A stretch of 36,916 nt of DNA from Cohnella zeiphila. GTDB taxonomy: Bacteria; Bacillota; Bacilli; Paenibacillales; Paenibacillaceae. Position numbers and translations under genes: made by a program. Shown here in pieces: positions 15,697 through 23,067 of this stretch; the stretch's first letter is position 1, and the number at the start of each line of letters is the position of its first letter. Below the pieces are notes generated by a model. The model was not told where the DNA came from. It did no database searches and saw nothing but the letters and a program-made list of their open reading frames with translations. The DNA lies in contig NZ_JACJVO010000053.1 in NCBI RefSeq assembly GCF_014212055.1, positions 1-36,916 of the forward strand, in the 5' to 3' direction.

Positions 15697-17154
15697 ATGG
15701 ACAGCGGTTTGAACTATATCGGAGGGGCTTGGGTCGGATCGGAAAACGACGACTGGTCGGTGAACGTCAATCCCGCTCGCCCCGGGCACGAACTCGGGCG
15801 CGTCGCGCGCTCGACGGCCGGCGACGTTCGCCGAGCTTTGGAGGCCGCGGACACGGCGTTCCCGGCCTGGAAGGAGCTGCCGGGCGCGCAGCGGGGCGCG
15901 TTCCTGCGAAAAGCGGCCGATCTGATGGAGCAGAGGGCCGAACGGATCGCGCGGACTATGACGGAGGAGATGGGCAAGACGCTGCCGGAATCGCGGGGCG
16001 AGGTTCAGCGCGGAGCCGCCATCCTGCGCTATTACGCCGGCGAAGGGGAGCGGGCGAGCGGCGAGGTCATTCCCGCGCAGGACGGGAAGTCGCTGCTGTA
16101 TACGAAACGGATTCCGCTGGGCGCGGTCGGGCTCGTCACGCCGTGGAATTTTCCGGTGGCGATTCCGCTCTGGAAGCTCGCCCCGGCGCTCGCCTACGGC
16201 AACACGGCGGTGCTGAAGCCGGCTAGCAACGCGTCGCTCACCGCCTGCGCGATTGTGGAAGCGCTGGCCGACGCGGGGCTGCCCGGCGGCGTCGTCAATC
16301 TCGTGCACGGCTCGGGAGCCGTCGTCGGCGACGCGCTGCTGGCGGACCCGCGCACCCGCGGCGTCAGCTTCACCGGCTCGAACGCGGTCGGCCGCGAGAT
16401 CGCCGTCAAGGCGGCGCAGCGCGGCATCAAAGCGCAGCTGGAGATGGGCGGCAAGAACGCCGTTATCGTCATGGAGGACGCGGACCTCGCCAAAGCGGCC
16501 GATCTGGTCGTCTCCGGAGCGATGAAGAGCACCGGACAGAAATGCACCGCCACGAGCAAGGCGATCGTCATGAAGCCGGTCGCGGAGCGCTTCACCGCCT
16601 TGCTGCTGGAACGAATAAGGGCAATCCGGCCGGGCGACGGCCTGGAGCCGGACACGTACTTCGGGCCGGCGGCCACGAGCGCGCAGCAGCAGTCCGTATT
16701 GGAGCACATTCGCACCGGCCTGAGCGAAGGCGCGAAGCTGCTGGCCGGCAGCCCCGAGGCGCCGCCCGGCGAGGGCTATTACGTGGAGCCGGCGCTGTTC
16801 GCCGGAGTAACGCCGGACATGGCGCTGGCGCGGGAAGAAATCTTCGGGCCGGTGCTGGCCGTGATGGAAGCGGACGATCTCGACCAGGCGATCCGCTGGG
16901 CCAACGAGACGGAGTACGGCCTCAGCGCGGCGATTTTTACGAACAGCCTGGCGCATGCGATGAAGTTCGTGGATCGCGTGGAGGCCGGCATGATCAAGGT
17001 GAACGCGGAGACGGCGGGGGTCGAGTACCAGGCGCCGTTCGGCGGGCTGAAGCGGTCCAGCTCGCATTCGCGCGAGCAGGGGCGGGCCGCGATGGACTTT
17101 TTTACCCATATTCAGACCGTCTCGATATCGCTCCAGCAGGAGGCTAACCGATGA
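15697..17154 (+). CDS. NAD(P)-dependent aldehyde dehydrogenase (2-oxoglutarate semialdehyde or lactaldehyde type)
   Basis: This 485-residue member of the ALDH superfamily oxidises an aldehyde to its acid. It shows PWNFP in VTPWNFPVAIP, the catalytic Glu249 in LEMGGKNA, the nucleophile Cys283 in STGQKCTATS, and EEIFGPV near residue 390. The 34-residue spacing between the catalytic Glu and Cys is normal. The overall pattern resembles B. subtilis YcbD-type 2-oxoglutarate semialdehyde dehydrogenases, which sit beside a DapA-type dehydratase, as here. A lactaldehyde dehydrogenase role is the alternative if the locus handles fucose. ATG 15697 is chosen because GGGAGGTG lies eight bases upstream. 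The earlier in-frame ATG at 15673 has no good ribosome site. It overlaps the next gene by four bases. Confidence 0.9.
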   Translation: MDSGLNYIGGAWVGSENDDWSVNVNPARPGHELGRVARSTAGDVRRALEAADTAFPAWKELPGAQRGAFLRKAADLMEQRAERIARTMTEEMGKTLPESRGEVQRGAAILRYYAGEGERASGEVIPAQDGKSLLYTKRIPLGAVGLVTPWNFPVAIPLWKLAPALAYGNTAVLKPASNASLTACAIVEALADAGLPGGVVNLVHGSGAVVGDALLADPRTRGVSFTGSNAVGREIAVKAAQRGIKAQLEMGGKNAVIVMEDADLAKAADLVVSGAMKSTGQKCTATSKAIVMKPVAERFTALLLERIRAIRPGDGLEPDTYFGPAATSAQQQSVLEHIRTGLSEGAKLLAGSPEAPPGEGYYVEPALFAGVTPDMALAREEIFGPVLAVMEADDLDQAIRWANETEYGLSAAIFTNSLAHAMKFVDRVEAGMIKVNAETAGVEYQAPFGGLKRSSSHSREQGRAAMDFFTHIQTVSISLQQEANR

Positions 17155-18329
17155 AAATTACCGATGTGAAGCTGGACGTCGTCAGCATCCCGCGCCATAC
17201 CGGCTTCGTCTGCCAGCACGCGATCGTGCGCATTTTGACGGACGACGGCGTGACGGGCATCGGCGAAATGTCCGATTTCTCGCATCTGCCGAAATATTCG
17301 ATCGACGTCCGCGATTTGGAGGAGACGCTGAAGGCGCAGCTGGCCGGGCGCAATCCGTTCGATCTCATCGCCCTGAACCGCGAGCTGGGAGAACTGTACC
17401 CGGAGACGATGTATTACTACGAAAAGGGAACGTTTATCCGATGCGGCGTCGACATCGCGCTGCATGACCTCGCGGGCAAGGCGCTCGGCGTCAATGTAAG
17501 CGAGCTGCTCGGCGGCCGGGTGCGCGACAAGCTCAAAGTGTGCTACCCGATCTTCCGCTCGCGCACGACGGAAGAGGCGAAGGCCAACGTCGACGTCGTT
17601 CGCCGCCGCTTCGCGCAAGGGTTCGACGCGTTCCGGCTGTACGCCGGCGTTAACCCGGAGGCGGACGAGGCGTTCCTCGACGCCGTGCGGCGGGAGTTCG
17701 GCAGCCGGGTGACGATCAAGTCGCTCGACTTCAGCCACCTGCTCGACTGGAAATCGGCGCTGCGCGCGGCCAAGCGCCTAATGCCCTACGGCGTGCAATT
17801 GATCGAGAGCCCGGCGGAGCGCAACGATTTTGAAGGCTTGCGCCAGTTCCGCACGGCGGTGGATCTTCCGGTGAGCGAGCACGTCTGGAGCTTCCGCCAG
17901 CTGCACGAGATGATTCGCGCGGACTCCGCGGATATTTTCAACATCGCGCTCATCTTCATCGGCGGCTTCGGCGCGGCGCGGAAGGCGGCGGCCGCCGCCG
18001 AAGTGGCCGGCAAAGGCGTGCTGATCGGCACGACGCAGGAGCTGTCGCTCGGGACGGCGGCGCAGGCGCTGTTCGGCGCGGGGCTGACGAACCTGGCGGC
18101 CATTTCGGACCCGACCGGGCCCGAGCTCTACGTCGACGACGTGACGGCGGAACCGGTTCGCTACGAGAACGGCTATTTGCTCGTCCCGGACGCCGCCCTG
18201 CCGGGGATCGGCATGGAGATCGACTGGGACAAGGTGGAGCGGCTGCGCGTGCCGGGCTTCTCGTGGGGCGCGCAGAAGGTGGCGAACTTGCAGGACCGGA
18301 CCGTAACGACGGGAGGGGAGCGGCCATGA
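17151..18329 (+). CDS. Mandelate racemase/muconate lactonizing enzyme family protein (acid-sugar dehydratase-like)
   Basis: This 392-residue enolase-superfamily member has an N-terminal capping domain and a (beta/alpha)7-beta barrel. The three Mg ligands read as Asp193 (KSLDFS), Glu219 (LIESP) and Glu243 (SEH), with the normal spacing of about 25 residues. A further Glu297 in GTTQELS stands at the end of barrel strand 8. The second-strand motif, usually K-x-K, is instead Arg162-Leu-Tyr164. Such enzymes usually abstract the proton next to a carboxylate and either dehydrate sugar acids or racemise. With the neighbouring dehydrogenases and the keto-acid lyase it is the obvious candidate for a sugar-acid dehydratase, such as fuconate or glucarate dehydratase, although the missing lysines leave this uncertain. 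AGGAGG precedes the ATG, which overlaps the previous stop. Confidence 0.85.
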   Translation: MKITDVKLDVVSIPRHTGFVCQHAIVRILTDDGVTGIGEMSDFSHLPKYSIDVRDLEETLKAQLAGRNPFDLIALNRELGELYPETMYYYEKGTFIRCGVDIALHDLAGKALGVNVSELLGGRVRDKLKVCYPIFRSRTTEEAKANVDVVRRRFAQGFDAFRLYAGVNPEADEAFLDAVRREFGSRVTIKSLDFSHLLDWKSALRAAKRLMPYGVQLIESPAERNDFEGLRQFRTAVDLPVSEHVWSFRQLHEMIRADSADIFNIALIFIGGFGAARKAAAAAEVAGKGVLIGTTQELSLGTAAQALFGAGLTNLAAISDPTGPELYVDDVTAEPVRYENGYLLVPDAALPGIGMEIDWDKVERLRVPGFSWGAQKVANLQDRTVTTGGERP

Positions 18330-19630
18330 CGGAGGCTCAAGGAGCGCGCGCCGATTGGTTTACGCACGATCGCTTCGGACTTTTCATTCATTGGGGGCTG
18401 TACTCGCTCGGCGCGCGGCACGAGTGGATGCGGTCGCGGGAGTTTCTGAGCAACGAGCAGTACGACAAATATTTTCGCCGGTTCGATCCGGATCTGTACG
18501 ATCCCGATGCGTGGGCGCAGGCGGCGGCGGACGCGGGCATGAAATATTTCGTCGTCACGACGAAGCATCACGAGGGCTTCTGCCTGTGGGACTCGCAGCT
18601 GACGGAATACAAGGCGCCTAATACGCCCGCAGGCCGCGATCTGCTCCGCCCGATGGTTGATGCGTTCCGGTCGCGGGGACTGCGGGCTGGCCTGTACTAT
18701 TCGCTGCTGGATTGGCATCACCCGCATTACACCGTCGACGTCAAGCATCCGATGCGCTACGACAAGGAGTATGCGGCGCGGGATCGGGAGCGCGACTTCA
18801 AGCGCTATGCCGACTACATGCTCGGACAGACGAGAGAGCTGTTGACCGGATACGGGGACATCGACGTGATGTTCTTCGACTTCTCCATCCCCCCGGAGGA
18901 AGGGTTCGCCGGCAAGGGCAAGGACGACTGGCAGAGCGAGAAGCTGGCGAGGCTCATCCGCGAGCTGCAGCCGAACGTGCTGCTCAACGACCGCCTGGGC
19001 ATTCCGGGCGATATCACGACGCCGGAGCAGTATGTGCCGAAGGAATGGGTGCGGGTGAACGGCCGGCCGGTCGTCTGGGAGGCGTGCCATACGTTCAGCG
19101 GTTCGTGGGGCTACTACCGGGACGAGGAATCGTGGAAAAGCGTCGACCAGCTCGTCAAAATGCTGATCGAGAGCGTGAGCAAGGGCGGCAACCTGCTGCT
19201 CAACGTCGGCCCGACCGGCCGGGGCGAGTTCGACGAGCGGGCGCTCGAGCGGCTGCGCGGCATCGGCGGGTGGATGAAGCGGCACAGCCGTTCCATCTAC
19301 GGCTGCACGGCGGCGCCGGACGGGGTGACGGCGCCGGCCGACTGCCGGTACACGTACAATCCGGAGAAGAACCGGCTGTACCTGCACCTGTTCAGCTGGC
19401 CGTACAAGCAGGTTCACCTCCCGGGGCTGGCGGGCAGGCTCGAATACGCGCAGCTGCTGAACGACGCTTCCGAGATTCGGTGGAAGGAAGGGGCGAGAGG
19501 CAGCACGATGGCGGAGGGAGCGTTCAGCGAAGGCCGCGATGCGGAGACGGTCACGCTGGAGCTGCCGGTCAAAAAGCCGAACGCCGTCGTTCCGGTCGTC
19601 GAGCTGTTTTTGAAGCCGGGAGCTTGTTGA
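18326..19630 (+). CDS. GH29-type alpha-L-fucosidase
   Basis: This 434-residue protein carries the GH29 catalytic barrel and a small C-terminal beta domain. Typical features are WFTHDRFGLFIHWGLYS at the N-terminus, the YFVVTTKHHEGFCLWDS stretch with its paired histidines, and the probable nucleophile Asp185 in VMFFDFS. GNLLLNVGPTGRGEF follows near the end of the barrel. No signal peptide is seen, so it should act on imported oligosaccharides. ATG 18326 follows GGGAGGGG and overlaps the previous stop by four bases, placing it in the same operon as the oxidative enzymes. The expected reaction is release of L-fucose from alpha-linked ends. Related enzymes also act on similar sugars, so activity should be regarded as family-level. 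Confidence 0.9.
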   Translation: MTEAQGARADWFTHDRFGLFIHWGLYSLGARHEWMRSREFLSNEQYDKYFRRFDPDLYDPDAWAQAAADAGMKYFVVTTKHHEGFCLWDSQLTEYKAPNTPAGRDLLRPMVDAFRSRGLRAGLYYSLLDWHHPHYTVDVKHPMRYDKEYAARDRERDFKRYADYMLGQTRELLTGYGDIDVMFFDFSIPPEEGFAGKGKDDWQSEKLARLIRELQPNVLLNDRLGIPGDITTPEQYVPKEWVRVNGRPVVWEACHTFSGSWGYYRDEESWKSVDQLVKMLIESVSKGGNLLLNVGPTGRGEFDERALERLRGIGGWMKRHSRSIYGCTAAPDGVTAPADCRYTYNPEKNRLYLHLFSWPYKQVHLPGLAGRLEYAQLLNDASEIRWKEGARGSTMAEGAFSEGRDAETVTLELPVKKPNAVVPVVELFLKPGAC

Positions 19631-19795
19631 GAATTGGCAGAATAAGTGCCGAAAAGCAATAACTCTGGGCTGCTGCTCGGACGAGAAGAAGAGCTTGCGT
19701 GTCAAATATATAGCGGGAATCGAAGGCGGCACTACCGATAAGGCGGTGGACGAGCGCTCGTTCGTCCCTCATTTCATATAGAGAGGATGAAAACC
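19631..19795. other. Intergenic gap with a short hairpin
   Basis: No gene was found. A hairpin, GGACGA pairing with TCGTCC at about 19748-19767, precedes the ribosome site of the next gene. No terminator or convincing promoter was recognised, so read-through within the sugar operon is likely. Confidence 0.35.
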
Positions 19796-20680
19796 ATGCA
19801 GCGAGTTTTGCCCGAGCTGGGCGCGATGAGTTACGTGTACGCCGGCCGCTCCGCCCGGGAGATGGCGGCGGCCCTGCAGGCGCACGGCTTGACGTGCGTG
19901 CAGGTCGATCCGCGGCAGGCGGAGCTGATGGAGGGCGAGCCGTTCGGGGAGCGGCGGGCGCGCGCGATTCGCGAAGCGTTGGCGGAGCGGGGCGTCCGGG
20001 TGGCGGGCCTGTCCGGCTACGTCAACCTGCTAGACCCGGATCCGGCCAAGCGGGAGGCGAACGTCGCGATGCTGGAGCGGATGATCGAGCTGGCCGAAGC
20101 GTTCGGCACGCCGTACGTCCTGACGGAGACGGGGAGCCTTCATCCGGCCAACTCGTGGCGTCCCCATCCAGATAACGATTCGGAAGATGCCTGGAAGGCG
20201 CTGCTCTCGATCGCCGAACGGCTGCGGGTGAAGGCGGCGCGGCACGGAGCGGTTCTGCTGCTGGAAGGTTTCGTCTATAACGTGCTGAGTACGCCCGAGC
20301 GGGCGGAGGCGGTCGTGCGCGAGCTTGGAACCGAGGGGCTCGGCTTGGTGATGGACCCTTTCAACTATATGACGGAAAAGGATCTGGAGCCGGACCGGCA
20401 GCAGAAAGCGCTTGACGATCTGTTCCGCAGACTTGCCCCCTATTGCCCGATCGCCCACGCGAAAGACGCCGTTTACGCCGAACGGGGCTTCAAGACGCCG
20501 CGGGCCGGAACGGGCGCGATGAAATGGGAGCTGGCGGCGTCCGCGTTCGTGCGCCATATGCCGGACGCTCCGCTCCTTCTGGAGCACCTGCAGCCAGACG
20601 AGGTCGAAGAGACATTGAGGTTCGTCCGGCGGCAAATCGGGGGCGTTGCCGAAGTCCCTGTAGAGCGTGCGATCCGATGA
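19796..20680 (+). CDS. Sugar phosphate isomerase/epimerase, xylose-isomerase-like TIM barrel
   Basis: This 294-residue protein belongs to the AP-endonuclease-2/xylose isomerase-like TIM-barrel family. Likely metal ligands appear in order: Glu in LLLEGFVYN, Asp in LVMDPFNYM, His in IAHAKD, and Glu in LLLEHL close to the C-terminus. Members epimerise or isomerise free or phosphorylated keto sugars and inosose-type compounds. The substrate cannot be read here. ATG 19796 is preferred to ATG 19787 because GAGAGG then sits nine bases upstream instead of touching the start. The gene overlaps the downstream GH95-type gene by four bases. It may convert the keto form produced by the Gfo/Idh oxidoreductase, a common pairing in sugar clusters. 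Confidence 0.82.
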   Translation: MQRVLPELGAMSYVYAGRSAREMAAALQAHGLTCVQVDPRQAELMEGEPFGERRARAIREALAERGVRVAGLSGYVNLLDPDPAKREANVAMLERMIELAEAFGTPYVLTETGSLHPANSWRPHPDNDSEDAWKALLSIAERLRVKAARHGAVLLLEGFVYNVLSTPERAEAVVRELGTEGLGLVMDPFNYMTEKDLEPDRQQKALDDLFRRLAPYCPIAHAKDAVYAERGFKTPRAGTGAMKWELAASAFVRHMPDAPLLLEHLQPDEVEETLRFVRRQIGGVAEVPVERAIR

Positions 20681-23064
20681 AAGCGGTGGAAATCCGGCCG
20701 AAATACGACATCGCATGGCCGCTGGAGACGAAGCATTGCCATCACGGCATGCCGCTGTCCAACGGCGTGTTGGGGGCGTTGATCTGGTTCGACGACGAGC
20801 GGACGGTCCGGCTGACGATCAACCGGGCGGATTACTGGGACCACCGGGGCGGGACGATCTGGACCGAGGCCTGCAATTACGCCAATTTGAAGGAACTTCT
20901 TCAAAACGGCGATTTTGAGGGAGCGCGCAGCCTGTTCCCGTCCACCGTTCTGAACGGCAAGGAAAAGCGGCCGACCCGGCTCGCGTTGGGCCGCGTCGAC
21001 TTGACGCTTGCGGCCGGCGCTCGGATCGAAGCGGCCGCGCTTCATCTTCGGGAGGGCGAAGCTTCGATCCGATGCCTCGTCAATGGTGAGGTGCAGACGA
21101 TCCGTCTAACCGTCGCGCACGAGGCGCCGGTGCTTCTCATTTCGGCGAACGCCATTCTCATCGAAGAGGTCCGCTGCCGGCCCGCCGACCAGTTCGAGCA
21201 GGTGAAGGCGTACAATGGCCTGTTCGGCATTCCGCCTCATCGGCCGATCGAACGCCCGGATGTCAGCGGCTGGGTGCAGGAGCTGCCGGAGGACCCGGCG
21301 TGCGCGGTACTGGCCGGGCGATCGGGCGGGGGCGTCTGCGCTTCGGCCTTGGCAAACGGCGGAGATGCCTTCTTCACGGCTGAGCTTGGCAGCCGGGCGG
21401 ACAACGAAGACGCCTGTATAGGTACGGCAAACGGCTGTAACATCCGGATCGCGGTCGAATTCGGCCGTTCGGCGGACGAGGCGATTCGGGCGGCGGAGCG
21501 GCACCTGGAGCGGCTGAAGCCGCTAAACTACGGCGAGGCCGCAGCCGATACGCGCGACCATTGGCGGCGTTTATGGCGCAAGGCGGCGGACATCGAACTG
21601 CCGGACCCGGACATCGCCGAGATGTATTACCTCGGCATTTACCGCATGCTCGGCAATTCGATGCCGGGGCGCATCGCGCCGACGCTGCAGGGGCCGTGGG
21701 CGGAGGAATATCGCCACCCTCCCTGGGGCAGCGATTACCACTTCAACATCAACGTCCAGGAGTGTCTCTGGCCGGCCTGCGCCGCCAACCTGCCGGAGAG
21801 CATGGAGCCGCTGCTTGCGATGATCGCCCGCTGGAAGCCGAAGCTGGCGGAGAACGCCCGGCGGTTCGCCGGCATCTCCGACGGCTACATGCTCGGCCAC
21901 TCCGTCACGGATCGCGGCGACCCGGTCGGCGGCATGTGGACCGGCACGATCGACCAGGCGAACACGTCGTGGGTGGCGCAGCTGATGTGGCAGTACGCGA
22001 GTTATACGGGCGACGAGCGGTACCTCCGCGACGAGGCGTATCCGTTCATGCGGGGAGCGCTCAACACGTTTCGCGCCATGATGGAGGAGGACGGCGACGC
22101 TTACGCGCTGCTGGTCTCCGTCTCGCCGGAATACGGGGGCTCGGGGCCGGAGGCGCTCGGGCGCAATTCGACGTTTTTTCTCGTCAACGTGCACTTCCTC
22201 TGCGAAAAGCTGCCGGAGCTGACGGAGCGATTCGGGCCGGATCCGGAATACGCGGCCGTCGTGCGGGACATCAGCCGGAGGCTGCCGCCCTATACGGCAG
22301 GTCCGCGCCAGTTTCAGGAGTTCGGCCGCAAGCCGGGGTTGGAGCTCTGCCTCTGGGAGGGGCAGCCGCTGGCCGAATCCCACCGCCATCATTCGCACCT
22401 GGCCGGGATCTATCCGTTCGACACGCTCGATCAAGAGGATCCCGGGCAGCGGGAGCTCATCGAGAACTCGTACCGGAGCTGGGTCGACAAGGGCATGGGC
22501 CGCTGGGCGGGCTGGTCGATGCCGTGGGCGTCCATTCTGCACAACCGGCTGGGCCGGCCGGATATGGCGCTCCTGACGCTTCGCTTGCTCAAGGACGCGT
22601 TCATGATGCCGGGCGGCGCAACCCGGCATAACGCGAGCTATGACGGCTTCTGCCAGTTTACCGGCGGGGAGACGATGCAGGCCGAAGCCTCGATCGCCGC
22701 CGCCGCCGCTGTGCTGGAAATGTTCGTGCAATGCGTGCGCGGAACGGTTCGCGTTTTCGCGGGCGTCGCTCCGCGGTTCCGGGACGCGTCGTTCTCCGGC
22801 ATCCGTACGGAGGGCGCATTTCTGCTCTCCGGCGTCAAAGCCGGAGGGGCGGTCCGATCGGTTACGGTGTTCGGCGAGCGGGACGGGACGCTGCGGCTGG
22901 CCAACCCGTTCGCCGGCCGGACGGCGGAGATTCGCCGGGATGAACGCGAGACCGCGATCGCGGAGGAGGCGGTCATCGTGCTGCGGCTGCGCGCCGGGGA
23001 GACCGCCGTGCTGACGGAAGCGGCCGGGAGCCGCGAAGGAACGATATCAACCGAGGGGGACTGA
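20677..23064 (+). CDS. GH95-like glycoside hydrolase (alpha-L-fucosidase/galactosidase family)
   Basis: This 795-residue protein has the architecture of GH95: an N-terminal beta-rich domain opening with LSNGVLGALIW and N-R-A-D-Y-W-D (the family's usual G-N-G-x-L-G-A and N-x-D-x-x-W region), an (alpha/alpha)6 catalytic barrel from about residue 290, and a C-terminal beta domain. The segment ESHRHHSHLAGIYP at about residues 567-580 matches the highly conserved H-R-H-x-S-H-L of GH95. Known members cleave alpha-1,2-linked L-fucose or L-galactose by inversion. No signal peptide is present, so cytoplasmic action is expected. The start overlaps the previous stop. Together with the GH29 enzyme it makes fucosylated or related oligosaccharides the best guess for the substrate. 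Confidence 0.85.
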   Translation: MKAVEIRPKYDIAWPLETKHCHHGMPLSNGVLGALIWFDDERTVRLTINRADYWDHRGGTIWTEACNYANLKELLQNGDFEGARSLFPSTVLNGKEKRPTRLALGRVDLTLAAGARIEAAALHLREGEASIRCLVNGEVQTIRLTVAHEAPVLLISANAILIEEVRCRPADQFEQVKAYNGLFGIPPHRPIERPDVSGWVQELPEDPACAVLAGRSGGGVCASALANGGDAFFTAELGSRADNEDACIGTANGCNIRIAVEFGRSADEAIRAAERHLERLKPLNYGEAAADTRDHWRRLWRKAADIELPDPDIAEMYYLGIYRMLGNSMPGRIAPTLQGPWAEEYRHPPWGSDYHFNINVQECLWPACAANLPESMEPLLAMIARWKPKLAENARRFAGISDGYMLGHSVTDRGDPVGGMWTGTIDQANTSWVAQLMWQYASYTGDERYLRDEAYPFMRGALNTFRAMMEEDGDAYALLVSVSPEYGGSGPEALGRNSTFFLVNVHFLCEKLPELTERFGPDPEYAAVVRDISRRLPPYTAGPRQFQEFGRKPGLELCLWEGQPLAESHRHHSHLAGIYPFDTLDQEDPGQRELIENSYRSWVDKGMGRWAGWSMPWASILHNRLGRPDMALLTLRLLKDAFMMPGGATRHNASYDGFCQFTGGETMQAEASIAAAAAVLEMFVQCVRGTVRVFAGVAPRFRDASFSGIRTEGAFLLSGVKAGGAVRSVTVFGERDGTLRLANPFAGRTAEIRRDERETAIAEEAVIVLRLRAGETAVLTEAAGSREGTISTEGD

Positions 23065-23067
23065 CAG

